Below the pieces are notes generated by a model, which worked only from the letters and a program-made list of their open reading frames with translations, was not told the DNA's origin and did not search any database. Made by a program: the position numbers and the translations under genes. This document shows positions 45,801 to 56,750 of a stretch of 64,000 bases of DNA, one piece after another. The stretch lies in the NCBI GenBank assembly GCA_947561395.2, contig OX387193.1, forward strand, positions 33,616,255 to 33,680,254, written 5' to 3'. The stretch's first letter is position 1, and each line of letters begins with the position of its first letter. This DNA comes from Buxus sempervirens (taxonomy: Eukaryota > Streptophyta > Magnoliopsida > Buxales > Buxaceae).

Positions 45801-46018
45801 CCACACCTTTTGCCATCAGCAAAGCTACCATCCCAAAGGGGGTTCCTATCACCTCTGAAATTTCCATTGTAGCTACTGCTAAAGCTTTTAATGAATACCT
45901 GAACTCTTTTTACTACTTGCATTTGTTTGAAAAAGAAAATAACAAAATGTACAACTTGAGCGTCGCGATCTTAGTATCAATCCCGACGCACACCCGGAAA
46001 GTCTGGGGCACGGGATAG
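42821..46018 (+). CDS. Ogre-A protease open frame with G-patch-like segment
   Basis: A long open frame of 1065 codons has an acidic, serine- and proline-rich first third. An aspartic protease follows (MIDNGSALNICPMRTFHSL near 44195-44250, then FELMDINASFNLLIGRPWLH near 44380-44430), with DNGSALN as the active-site loop usual for this lineage. Next comes GLRAGDGLGKYKQGI..TGFGLGF (about 44700-44790), which has the glycine spacing of a G-patch. The last third is a spacer with repeated phrases (EVTMAFAPPDEQFIPEGIPI and EVTIAYAPPRDEIPWAIPI). It is probably translated as part of a polyprotein and has no obvious ATG of its own. Confidence 0.8.
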   Translation: MSSDQGTRQFDPSTLIGQPGQTVRVQLRAGTPSAARVANENTEAHVCTIEDEPQSSEEVSGPWNPVQCGWISDSSPPRREGIGSSEGPWFRNGPPDTDASVGSSKVPPQMSTGWPPEYMSATSEPDRQSLPDLLSAEPSSESSSHGTSEWFVPPYATEEEEPPSTPERATLLDPYESSDESPDTDSEDTSAEESRAVNAIEGEGSDCLTNFPLVHFHPSTDREFFYPTPISHPSPLTLNIHDIMDSPPQDPFPLSFEPPTLNLSQLNLEPPSYNRVSPPYPTTSFHLQATSATTIEAEIDRITQSGRYINTDPPPVPEGEEAEAEAKRKERGKDVVTELPPTLKRKGRATEEEVTDLHHSIYTPEYDLLQQLNRVPAQISIMRLLIDSEKHRTVLMKVLGDAHVPASIDPEQLGAVVSVIMAPQAISFSAADLPPKGCDHTEPLYITVKCVDLIVRRAMIDNGSALNICPMRTFHSLQLNPTMIKPSGHNVRGFDNARRDSLGEVTLVVMVADRPFTMEFELMDINASFNLLIGRPWLHQAGAVSSTLHRMVRFMSGNELITVHAEDHREFERVGVPYVDYELPTTLNFQAVEMVQVNRIPEAERGRRLSKKRRKHMFSAADCADWGLRAGDGLGKYKQGIKAAIRPHEQTTGFGLGFRPQPEDYSRLHGNRAERKRARTEGRDPHWPICTHGNLYHRFSNMEHEAAQAIENIVPQGWGDEFLETPAAEEDYLQGLAQMLWEEPAPMEVIEVDPLAPEGSPDDLPALVALDSVDEVTMAFAPPDEQFIPEGIPINSAIVMEAPSPAPIEESKEEGPVMYVCMMEGRDSSGAPTRRPRSPPPRPYIPHPGTRDGLNRMFRSMPQVLGPVPEEVYHAAYGKWAPPAYSSTVPGIPTGIPIMFALPRVDPANEVTIAYAPPRDEIPWAIPISGAGMGISSESGPQSERSQNKPVGCAAHDPICLSSDDSANMVLAEEPEAAVIIDGEDRAPLKNWSATPFAISKATIPKGVPITSEISIVATAKAFNEYLNSFYYLHLFEKENNKMYNLSVAILVSIPTHTRKVWGTG

Positions 46019-46071
46019 GTAATAAGATTGCCATAAGTGAACAGGAAAAACAAAAAGAAAAGCCAGTCCAG

Positions 46072-49000
46072 ATGGCAACAACAATAAATGAAATGCATGA
46101 GCCAGTGTCCAATCCTGAAAACGAGCAAGAACTCGACAAGTCAGATTGGGGCGCTTGTCCATCGCAGCTAGAAGATTCAGACATCGTCCCCTGTGAGCCT
46201 TTCGAGCATGAGGACGGCGATGAATCATGGGAGACCCCGCTCGAAATCCAACTTGCACTGGAAAGGCACGAAAAGGGTCTCCAGGCTAACATTGAGGAAA
46301 CAGATTCAATTGACATAGGTGAAATAGCACAATCAAGGATCCTCCAAATTGGTAAAAAGCTGTCACCATTATTGAGAAAACAGATGTTTGATTTTCTTAA
46401 ATCTTATTCTGACGTGTTTGCATGGTCATACGAGGATATGCCCGGGTTAGATACGGACTTGGTTGTGCATCGGTTACCAACAAAGTCTGAGGCCGTACCT
46501 GTGAAACAGAAGCTCAGGCGCACGAAGCCAGAGTGGGCCCTGAAGATCAAGGAAGAGGTCACCAAGCAGTTGGATGCCGGATTCCTGCAAGTAACTCACT
46601 ACCCAGAGTGGTTGGCCAACATCGTGCCAGTTCCCAAGAAAGACGGGAAAGTCAGGATGTGTGTCGACTATAGAGATCTGAATAGAGCAAGTCCGAAGGA
46701 CGACTTCCCATTGCCGCACATTGATGTACTGGTGGACAATACAGCAACGCATTCAATGTTCTCTTTCATGGACGGCTTCTCTGGTTACAACCAGATAAGG
46801 ATGGCACCTGAGGATATGGAGAAGACATCCTTTATCACGCACTGGGGCACTTACTGTTACCGCGTGATGCCGTTCGGACTGAAGAATGCGGGTGCTACAT
46901 ATCAGCGTGCGATGACTCTGTTGTTCCATGACATGATACACAAGGAGATGGAGGTGTACGTGGATGACATGATAGCAAAGTCTAAGGAAGAAGAAGATCA
47001 CTTGGTGAACCTTGGAAAGATGTTCGACAGACTTAGAGAGCACAAGCTCCGGCTCAACCCAAACAAATGTGTATTTGGAGTCACTTCAGGAAAATTGCTC
47101 GGCTTCATAGTAGGCAAGCGTGGCATTGAGGTCGATCCTGTCAAAGCAAAGGCAATTCTGGAGATGCCTCCTCCGTCGACAGAAAAGGAAGTAAGAGGGT
47201 TCCTGGGCAGATTGCAGTATATCAGCAGGTTCATTGCACAGATGACTCCTGTGTGTGAGCCTATATTCAAGCTGCTAAAGAAAGACAACCCTGGGGTTTG
47301 GAATGACGACTGTCAAGTAGCATTTGATAAGATCAAGGCCTATCTGATGAGTCCACCGACGTTGGTCCCGCCTGTCCCGGGGCGACCCTTGATCATGTAT
47401 TTGACAGTCTCCGAGACGGCTGTAGGATGTGTGTTAGGGCAACACGATGAGAAAGGGCGGAAAGAACAAGCAATCTATTACATGAGCAAGAAATTTACTA
47501 ACATCGAAGTCAGATACACAGTGCTCGAAAAGACGTGTTGCGCACTGGTTTGGGCAGCTCAGAAGCTCCAACACTATTTGCTCAGTCACACAGTCTTACT
47601 AATCTCCAATCTGGATCCATTGAAGTACATCTTTGAGAAGTCAGTCTCCACTGGTAGGGTTGCCAGGTGGCAAGTTCTTTTATCTGAGTACGATATTGTC
47701 TACACGACTAGAAAGGCGATAAAAGGACAAGCTGTAGCGGATCACTTAGCAGAGCATCCACTACCGGACTACCAACCACTTCTAACTCACTTCCCAGACG
47801 AAGATGTGATGTGTACAGAATCTGCAGATGATACAGAAGAAACCAAGTGGCAGATGTTCTTTGACGGGGCAGTGAATGTGAATGGAAAAGGGATCGGAGC
47901 AGTGCTAATCTCCCCAAACGGTGTCCATCACCCAATAGCAGCAAAACTTCTGTTTGATTGCACTAGCAACATGGCCGAATATGAAGCATGTGTGTTAGGC
48001 TTGCGAGCGGCAATCGAGATGCATGTACAAGAGCTAAAAGTATTTGGTGATTCAAGTCTTATCATCTATCAAGTGATGGGAGACTGGAAGACCAGAGACG
48101 TAAAATTGGTGCCCTACCAAGAACTGGTCAAGGAATTAGAAGAGGAATTTGAGAGCGTGACATTTGACTACATGCCACGAGACGGGAACCGATTTGCAGA
48201 TGCACTAGCTACACTGGCATCAATGGCCACCATCACAAATGATGCTTGGGTGCAACCACTGGAAATAGAAATTCGGCGTTACCCTGTTTACTGCTTCAGT
48301 GTCAAGAAAAGCACACCCGAAGAGGAGCCTTGGTACACAGATATAGAGAGGTATATAAGAGACAGAATTCTGCCAGAGGGTGCCTCAGCTGCGGAGAAGC
48401 GAACTATACAGAGGTTGGCAGGGCAGTACTTCTACAGTGGGGGCAGACTGTACAAGAAGTCATATAACGATTCCCTACTGCTATGTGTCAGAGAAGCCAA
48501 GGCGCAGAAATTAATCGAGGAAGTCCATGGAGGGTTGTGCGGCGCACACATGAATGGGCATATGCTAGCAAGGAAGATTCTAAGGATGGGCTATTACTGG
48601 ATGACCATGGAAGCCGACTGCTACGCTCATGTCAGAAAATGCCAGTTATGCCAGATTTATGCCGACAATATCCATGCACCGCCGAATACGTTGTACTCTA
48701 TGACATCACCTTGGCCGTTTGCCGTCTGGGGAATCGACATGATAGGCCAGGTTCATCCAATGGCTTCAAATGGGCATCGGTTCATCTTAGTGGCAATTGA
48801 CTATTTTACCAAGTGGGTAGAGGCCATGTCCTTCGTGAATGTCAAGAAGTCTCATGTGCTCAAGTTTATCAAAAACAACATAGTCTGTCGCTACGGAGTT
48901 CCAGAAGCAATCATCACTGATAATGCCAAGAATCTGAATAATAAGGACATGGAAAAGATGTGTGAAGATCTGAAGATCAGACATCTAAACTCCACGGCAT

Positions 49001-49577
49001 ACCGGCCCAAGATGAATGGGGCAGTAGAGGCTGCCAACAAGAATCTGAAGAGGATACTCGAGAAAATGGTGGTTACCTACAGAGACTAGCATGAGAAGCT
49101 GCCATATGCACTGCACGCCTATCGGACATCGATTAGGACATCGACCGGGGCAACCCCGTTCTCCCTGGTATACGGAATGGAAGCAGTCCTCCCCGTGGAA
49201 GCACAGATTCCGTCACTCAGAATTCTGAAGGAGGCTGAAATCAGTGACGTCGAATGGGAAGAATCCAGATTTGACCAGTTGCAATTGTTGGATGAAAAGA
49301 GGATTAAGGCTTTGTGCCATGGCCAACTTTATCAACAGAGAGTGGCGCGAGCCTACAACAAGAAGGTGAAGCCACGACAGTTCAAAGTAGGAGACCTAGT
49401 ACTGAAGAGGATCTTTCCCCATCAAGAGGACGACCGTGGGAAATTCAAGCCAAACTACGAAGGGCCATTCGTAGTCCACAAGGTTCTGTCCCGAGGAGCA
49501 ATCATCCTACAATAAATGGACGGGGCAATTTTTCCTGAGCCGATAAATGCAGACGCAGTCAAACTGTACTATGCCTA
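46072..49577 (+). mobile_element. Ogre-A RT, RNase H, archaeal-type RNase H and integrase region
   Basis: RT has VPKKDGKVRMCVDYRDLNRA (about 46630), FMDGFSGYNQIRMAPEDMEK (46770) and the catalytic YVDDMIAKS (46957). RNase H follows (VRYTVLEKTCCALVWAAQKL, about 47510). A second RNase H with D-E-D spacing, FFDGAVNVNGKGIGAVLIS, NMAEYEACVLGLRAA, VFGDSSLI and NRFADALA (about 47860-48225), is the archaeal-type domain known from Tat/Ogre. Integrase has an HHCC finger (HGGLCGAHMNGH..CQLCQ, about 48525-48655) and a DDE core (GIDMIG, ITDNAKN, GAVEAANKN; about 48730-49040), then a C-terminal domain with FKVGDLVLKRIFPH. It is nearly whole. Confidence 0.9.
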
Positions 49578-50422
49578 AGATCACTCTGATTGGGAAATGA
49601 AGAGAGGCCTTCCTTGACTCTCCTTTGGATTGTAAATCCTTCCAAATACCTTAAATTCTCCCCTAGTTAGACAACTTTGAGCCTTAAAATTCTTTCAACC
49701 CGTTGCAAGTGTTCTACACATCAAACGGGCATTCCTGGCAAAGCAAAAAGAAGCAGGGCACTCTTGCCCAGAAAAAACCTCAAAGAGAAGAGAGAATGCA
49801 ATAGAAAAAGAAAAGAAAAAAGAAAGAAACACAAAATATGGGGAAATGTTTACCCAACAAAAACAGAGGTACAAATAAGCCAGGATGTAAGTCCCACCAA
49901 TAATAAAAGTAGCACACTTTGCAAACCCAAACAATTAAGCTTTTTGAGCCATCTATCCTTTCTTTCATAGCCGAGACCCAGCCTATGTTTCGTCCTATCT
50001 CTAAGACCTCTCGGATCTTGAAAGGAATGATCAAGGCAAACAGTCAGGTCTGCGTTCATCAGCAATGACGGAATTCAGAGTTTCCTAAAAAGGCTGGACA
50101 CAGCGAAAACCCGAAAAAAGGGCGTTGTGTGGTTGGTCAATCAAAAAAAAAAGAAAAAAAAAAGAGAGAGAGCTGGTCACATCTGGGTTGAACAGAGCAA
50201 GATGCAGAGGAGAGCAGTGACAGTGGAAGGCAGTAAACTGAGAAAATTGCACAGATCTGAAAGGTTCAGACTGGCCGGCTGCGCCTGAGTTAAAGACTTC
50301 ACAGTGAAAATTTCAAAGGACTTAACTCGTCAGCCATGTCGACGGAAATGCCAGGCGCAAAAACGAGATTCTTTTTCTCTTTGCCGTTCATCCGCAAGGT
50401 GACTCCGGTAAAGAGGGGCAGC
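49578..50422 (+). mobile_element. Ogre-A 3' untranslated region and polypurine tract
   Basis: It is non-coding, with two A-rich stretches (49795-49830 and 50140-50172, the second ending in GAGAGAGAG). Immediately before the 3' LTR is AAAGAGGGGCAGC (50410-50422), the polypurine tract that primes plus-strand DNA. Short frames in both strands here are compositional. Confidence 0.75.
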
Positions 50423-53400
50423 TGTAAGCACCTCATTTTTGCGCTCCCAAAAAGCCAGAAAATGTAAAAAACCCGGCCAAGAAGTCAAACCCTGAAGGGG
50501 TGAAAAGTTGACCTTTAAATCAGATAAAATTTGGCCACCTTGGTCTATCCCGTTGGATAAAGAATCCCGACACGGTTCCAACGCAACTGGGTTTGCAGGA
50601 ATCAGAGTCCAGATAAAGGTTCTAAGGGCAGTCAAACTTGAGGGAAAGCCAAGAGTTGACTTTTCCTCGATTTCCATGCCAAAAACCTTACTTTAGCCCA
50701 ACGGATAGGGAATCCCGACACGGTTCCAGCGCAACTGGGTTTGCAGGAATCAGAGTCCGGATAAAGGTTCTAAGGGCAGTCAAACTTGAGGGAAAGCCAA
50801 GAGTTGACTTTTCCTCGGAATCCGTGCCAAGTACTTAGCCCCATGTCATTAAATAGAGGCTCCGATACGAGTTTAACACAATTGAGTTTGCTCGAATCGG
50901 AGTTCGGATGAGGGAGATATGATCTGTCAAAGTTTCCGAGTAGCAAAAGCCGGAAACTGCACACGTGGCGCAAGAACTGCACACGTGGCAGCCAACGCAG
51001 CAAAATATCTCAGGGACTAAATCTTAAATATAAAAATTTCGTACGGGCGATCCGTAGATATCAAAAAGGGTCAAATCGGTCGAATCAGTCAAGTCGAAGG
51101 GCAAATCCGTAATTTTTCGATTTGTATCCGGTCACATATACCGGATACACTGCCTGTCTTTCATGGCCGGACTTGAAGACCGGATACATCAGGATATTCG
51201 CGCGAGATCCGCGCCGATCGCCCGACAAATTCGCGGCGGCATTTAATTTTCGAATGATTATGTCTTGTATCCGGACTTGAAGACCGGATACAAAGGGAAG
51301 CTAGGGTATCCGGACTTCAAGTCCGGATACAAAGAGGCCTTAGTGTATCCGGCCTGAGTTGCCGGATACATTAAAATTTCTATAAATAGCAAACCAGCAG
51401 CTCATTTCCGGGGTTGGGCTTTTCTTGGCTGTCTTGAGCTTCCTCCCTCCACTCTTCTCCCACACGAATCCCCACCCCTTCAACCCCTTTTGGCCCCCAT
51501 ACCATCCCAAGCCCTTCCCCCCTTCTCCTTCTCCTCTCTATCCCCACTGAAAGAAGAAGGACTTGAGTGGCTGTTGGTGTTCCAAGGAGGTCTCCAGGAG
51601 CTGTACCACCCCCAAGGCATACCACCACCTTGCACAAGAGGTCAAGGACCTCAGGTATCACTCCTCTTCACGTTAGCTTCAACATATATTAAATGTAGAA
51701 TTTTCTGGAATTTCTTCTGCTCTTTGTCTTCTGGCTTTGCATGGCCTAGTTTTAGCACGTTATATGCACGCACTTGGTCTCCCTGTCGTGGCATGGAGTC
51801 ACCTCATGTATGATACCCACGTAGGCCTCTTAAGGAACCATGCATGCTTAGTAAAATGCCATACTTAATATGCTGTTGTAATTATCTCGGGGAGGAGAAT
51901 GTCCCTCCCCGCTCATCTAATGTACCCCCCAGGATAAGCCCCCTTCTCTTTCCCTTCTTACGGCGCCTCCTTCTTGTTTAAAGCATGGGACTAGAGCTCT
52001 AGACTTTGCTGTTGTTTTATCTTCTTCGTGTTCTCTCTTGCACGCATGGCGATATGCATGGTAGAGCCATATGGGTCATTATCCACTGTTGTGTATGTTA
52101 CGTATTAGACTAGGCCTTCCATGACAGGATAGTTACTGTCTTCATTATTCGAAAATCTGTCCATGTGAATATGCTATATGTGAATGCATGCATGAAAGAA
52201 TGATCCCCTTCCCCAAGGCCCCCTTACCTTGTTGTAAATCCAAGGGGAGAAGCCAAGTGTGGCTTCTCCCAATTCTGAACCTACGTGGGCTCATCCAGGA
52301 GCCCACAAGACCCTTAACATGTCCCTGGAACCCCCTGGGATCAGTCCCAAAAGGCCAAAACCCAAAAAGGTCAATTCCAGTGTGATCCGGATACTCAGGC
52401 CGGATCACCTATGGCCTCTGGGTATCCGGATGCACTGGCCGGATCACCCACAGACCCTGTGTATCCGGCCTGAGTTGCCGGATACACACAGCAGCATGAT
52501 TTTTTGCATGTCATTGATCCTTTGCCGAATTCTGAATGACCCGGAGCTAAACCAACTGAACCAACAGGGTTTCCGGTCCACCCGGAAACCCAACTTGGGA
52601 CTCGGACCAACCGGTCCAGCTTGGCACACTTGTGGGCCTTCCAACGGGGCCCACCAAGCCCAATGAACCAAATGCATGCTAATCAAATAATCCAAGTAAA
52701 AATGAATCAAGCTAATCGGATGGGCCCAACCAATGCGGCCCGCCCGAACCATGATATGGATGAGTGCATGAATTGTATGGTTTGGCCGAGACCAGGGGCT
52801 AGGGCCTTCCGGGCCCGCTAAAACCCACCAACCGAGCCGAGTTAGGGCACAAGCCCTAAAAGGAACTGGGCTTTCAAAGCCCAAAGCCTGGATCATGGGC
52901 CCCAAGCCCAATGACCAGCCCACTTTGTACCAAATATAAAGATAAGTCTAAAAAACCCTTGGCCACCGTGGGGGCCCACCTGAGGGGCCCACAAACCGAT
53001 CCGGCCCACCACTTGCATGAAAACTACTTAAGCTTTAAACTTGAACCTTAATAAAACCAACTCACTAAACCCAAGCCCACAGGGCCTCCCTAGGCTTAGA
53101 CCGAGGCCCACAAGGGCACATGGGCTTACCCAAGCCCACCAAGGACACCGTGGGCCTCCCAACGGGGCCCACCCAATCAGACCCAGATCACTTAAGCAAG
53201 AAAAGATAAAATCAATTAAAGGGACCCACACCAACTCAGGTGGTCTCGCCAAGACTCAATCTGAATTACATGCGGAATTAGGAATCGGGTGAGAACCAAA
53301 ATAGATAAAGCTGACTCAAAGTAGGGAACCCACGGGACCCGTCATCCGACGGGGCGGATTGGGGTGTCTACGGACTTCCCCAGCCCGCAACCGAGAACCA

Positions 53401-53530
53401 ACCTTAGAATCTCAAAGCCGCAGACCCAAAGCCCTAAATAGACAAAATTAGGCACCCAGGTGTCCGCCTGCACTCCATCAGGCGGTGGCGACTCCGAATT
53501 ACCCCGTGCCGCGTTTCCCACGCGCGCACA
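50423..53530 (+). mobile_element. Ogre-A 3' LTR
   Basis: The LTR is 3108 bp. It is the same as the 5' LTR apart from about half a dozen base differences, a 10-bp repeat difference near 51080, and a tandem unit of about 140 bp present twice here (about 50545-50820) and once in the 5' LTR. The TATA box is at 51381-51388. Confidence 0.92.
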
Positions 53531-53690
53531 ATGGGGATGGGTGGTTCATTCTCACGAAGCGCCAAATCCAAGTCCTAGCACTCTAACGTGAGAAGTATTT
53601 TGTCCTTCCAGTCTGTATAGTTGTCACCAGACAACAATGGAAGGTATTGATTAGGGTAGGTAACAAAAGTAGGTAACACTTTAAAAGAAA
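53531..53690 (-). pseudogene. gag: Copia gag N-terminal part
   Basis: Minus-strand translation has LPLLSGDNYTDWKDKILLTL and DLDLALRENEPPIP, the N-terminal signature of copia UBN2-type Gag (NY..WK....L, then LDLALR). It is the right-hand piece of the copia fragment split by LTR-E and Ogre-A. Fossil. Confidence 0.82.
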
Positions 53691-54932
53691 AATACTTGCT
53701 TACAATTAAAACGAGGGATAAACCTTATCTAAAATTAACCAATGTCAAAATCAGGGTAAAATCTAGAACCCTTATGTGGGCAAAGGTTGCAAATTGCATA
53801 AGATTTTACCTAATTCTTGTATGATAAAGCTAGTGAATTATCCATCAAGACTAAACAAGAAATTTTGTACTTGTGGGCATAAGAATTTTCCTCATCTTGT
53901 TGCATAATTCTCTATCTTATCCTAATCACATTATAATGATAACCACTTCCCTGTGGGGCCGAGTGATTACCTTTATAACATGACTACAATTTGTGATGGC
54001 ACAACTTTATTACTTTATGTGATTCATATACATCCCAATGACATTATTTTAGAATACATATCAAAGTAACTTGAGATGTTGTGGCCACTCCCATGTTACT
54101 TTAATATTAATATACTTTCAAAATCACATATCGAAGTAACTTAGGATGCTGTGGTACTCCTTGGTTATTCTAATATGCACATTCTAACTCATTATATTGT
54201 GGACCATCATTTCTTGCATGTTATTTAACCATATATAGCGTGAAAATAAACACAAAAATAACCATGCATATGAATCAATTTAAATTAATTGGTTTATCTC
54301 ACTATGATTATTAATCATCCATACGAATTTATATATCCATATGGGCCTTATTAAATGACCACTTTGATAGAGCATATTTATGAAAAATTATTATGTATTA
54401 GAATCATACCATATGAAGACATAAACCAATTAATCATATACAAGTTAACGGGCTTGGGTAAATAAACATGCCAAATAAAAGTTTGTGATAGAAGTTGACA
54501 CTTTATAGAAAAGCAGCAAGATACTTTAAAGCTTTTCTTATATCCTTTATTGGTCGTAAAGCTGCAACCAAATCCCATAGATAGGCTAAAGTATAAGATC
54601 TTTTATCCCAAAAATTCTCCACTTGTGATTATCTTTATGGTATAGGTCCTTATACTAACCAAATAGGTCCATATACTATTTGGTGGACTTCCTTATGGGT
54701 ATTCACATGTGCACACCTGGTCTAAAGAGGGTAAAACACCAGAAAACAGGTTTTTAGGTCAAAATTCTGGCAAACAAGGCCTTAGAAAACGGTTTGGGCC
54801 CATGTACATGAGGCAAAGGGCCATGGGCTTGCGCCATGGGCCTAGGTGCGCAATCCCAACACAAAGGTATGCACCAGGGCGCAGTCCAGTCGCAGATCCG
54901 TGAGGGTGTGGACCAGCGCGGGTCTACCTTTT
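53691..54932. other. Unassigned AT-rich stretch, perhaps copia leader and LTR
   Basis: No protein domain is recognisable. A repeated phrase ATATCAAAGTAACTTGAGATG (54058) and ATATCGAAGTAACTTAGGATG (54127) occurs about 69 bp apart. GC-rich words (GGGCCATGGGCTTGCGCCATGG, 54817-54838) appear near the right edge. Position upstream of a reverse copia gag suggests leader or LTR, but I found neither LTR ends nor a primer site. Confidence 0.35.
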
Positions 54933-54975
54933 TCCTATACCTATATAAGAAGAAAGTTTGGTTCGTCAAGCAGCT
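54933..54975 (+). repeat. Candidate Helitron 5' terminus, copy 1
   Basis: It begins TC and carries TATACCTATATAAGAAGAAA, then GTTTGGTTCGTCAAGCAGCT. It is repeated with changes at 56702. The base before it is T rather than the A expected for a Helitron insertion site, so the boundary is uncertain. Confidence 0.45.
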
Positions 54976-55456
54976 CTTCTATCGACCGGCTTCTCCTATC
55001 GACGTGCTTCACTTGCTTCCGCCGCTTCCTTCAGCTGCCTCCTTCAGCTGCTTCCTACCACGTAGGACGGGGTTCTGCTGCTATTTGCTTGCATTAGCTG
55101 CCTGCTCCATTCGAGGCTGTACTTAGCTGATTCGATTTGCAACCTGCTAACTCCAATCGACATGCCTCCAACATATCAATCGACCTGCCTGCTGCACATA
55201 GACGCTACCCAAAATTGGATGTTGCCATTCCAACACGCGTCTCCCTACATGCAGAACGGTATCTACCTGGTTTCTTCGTTTTACTTTCTTCTTATTTTAC
55301 TGCTCAACGTAATACATACACGAAACAGCCATGGAAAATCCTTACTAATCACTATTTCTTGAGTTTTTGGTGCTTACTGTACCTCCAACGCAAACCATAG
55401 CTACCTGTAAGTACTGCCTGGACCCACTTTTTTATCTTCCTTTACATAACAGTTTC

Positions 55457-55776
55457 ACGCCTAGCACCTGTTTGATGAAATTTTATAAAGAAAAATTCCA
55501 AACATTGACAGACTAACGTGTATGATTTTAAAATATTTTCCATCATCTACAAATTGCTTTCCACTAATGGAAGCCTCGATTGATCTAAAACATATTTCAT
55601 TCAACTGGGATTCTTAAGTATAAAATTAATTTTATTCCTTCTGCAAAATACCTAATCACGCTTACCACCTGTTTGATGAAATTTTATAAAGAAAAATTCC
55701 AAACATTGACAAACTAACGTGTATGATTTTAAAATATTTTCCATCATCTACAAATTGCTTTCCACAAATGGAAGCC
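55457..55776 (+). repeat. Direct repeat of about 120 bp, 200 bp apart
   Basis: 55457-55575 and 55657-55776 are nearly identical (ACCTGTTTGATGAAATTTTA, AACATTGACARACTAACGTG, CCATCATCTACAAATTGCTT). A weaker pair with similar spacing follows at 55873-55940 and 56053-56118 (TTAAGAAAAAGATCACATNG). The stretch was probably built by segmental duplication with a step of about 180-200 bp. It is non-coding. Confidence 0.85.
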
Positions 55777-56701
55777 CCAATTGTATGTGACACCATTCCA
55801 TCACATCATGACCATGATTAGTGGAAACCAATTGGTTTCCATCACATAGCTAATGATTCTTATAGATTTAAAAAGATTAATTAAGAAAAAGATCACATTG
55901 CTAATATGACTGCTTTGATTTGATTAGCTTCCTTATGAATAACATTTTATTGCTTTTACAATCTTCAGAGTATTTGCAACAGCGTACTTTGTCCTTCATA
56001 GAAATTTAAAAAATCCTGATCTTTAAAGAAAGAACAATAGGAGGATTTAAAAATTTTATTAAGAAAAAGATCACATAGCTAATAGTATTGCTTTCATTTG
56101 ATTAGTTTGCTTATGAATGGTGCTTGTAATACACTGATATTGTCGCTTCAAACCATATTTCTCACTAAAGGATGCATGTGATATTTGTACAGGATGCATG
56201 TAATACACTGCTTATTAAGAATGCTGCTTGTAATTCAATGGCTGCTTTTTTTTTATGTGTAGTATATATCTGTAAGTTTGCTTGCTTTGTTAATCATGTT
56301 TAGCAATTTAGATGCAAATATTGTACAATTACTTGTACCTAAATTGTTTATCAACTCTGAATTTGCTTCTATACTTGTCAGTTCTTATTGTATACTTTGA
56401 ATGTCTGTCTACAACATTATGTATATGTAAAAGTTTCTTCATCTTGCAAACTATAGATGTACTCCAACTTCAACAAATATGTTGCAATTGCTCTTACAGT
56501 GTAAAGATAAAGAGACTAGTCATACATATATAATCTTTTTGATTGTCGAGTTGACAGTTTGGGAATATAGAAGCATATTAGTAATTCATATACGTGCATC
56601 AAGTGTTTCTCTAATAATAATAGTAGCATTCTGTTATATTTCTTTGGGTATAAAGTTTGATTGACTTTTCTATTTTTCATTATCTATTTCCAATAGATAA
56701 A

Positions 56702-56750
56702 TCTTTTACCTGTATAAAAAGAAAGTTTGAGTCGTTAAGTTGCTCTTCTA
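56702..56750 (+). repeat. Candidate Helitron 5' terminus, copy 2
   Basis: TCTTTTACCTGTATAAAAAG then AAAGTTTGAGTCGTTAAGTT aligns with the copy at 54933, and GCTCTTCTA follows in both. It is preceded by A, as expected for Helitron insertion. A small palindrome (ATCTATT..AATAGAT, 56682-56698) lies just outside it. Confidence 0.45.

Larger units (their letters stand above)
33546..53530 (+). mobile_element. Ogre-A: young, nearly whole Ogre (Tat) retrotransposon
   Basis: ATGGG flanks both ends (33541-33545 and 53531-53535). Length is 19,985 bp. Parts are 5' LTR 33546-36515, primer site 36519-36536, leader, ORF1 38058-39491, minisatellites 39841-40480 and 40550-41095, gag 41322-42820, protease frame 42821-46018, RT/RNase H/integrase 46072-49577, polypurine tract and 3' LTR 50423-53530. 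The LTRs differ by about half a dozen substitutions by eye over some 2.95 kb, near 0.2%. At 1.3e-8 per site per year, an assumed rate, that is roughly 0.1 million years. It looks nearly whole, with about two breaks in coding. Family members are known to splice between protease and RT. Confidence 0.92.

Noticed and set aside
42821-46018. A novel host gene encoding a G-patch protein.
   Set aside because: The frame sits between gag and RT in an element with matched LTRs and target copies, and it contains the retroviral-type protease. It is an Ogre part.
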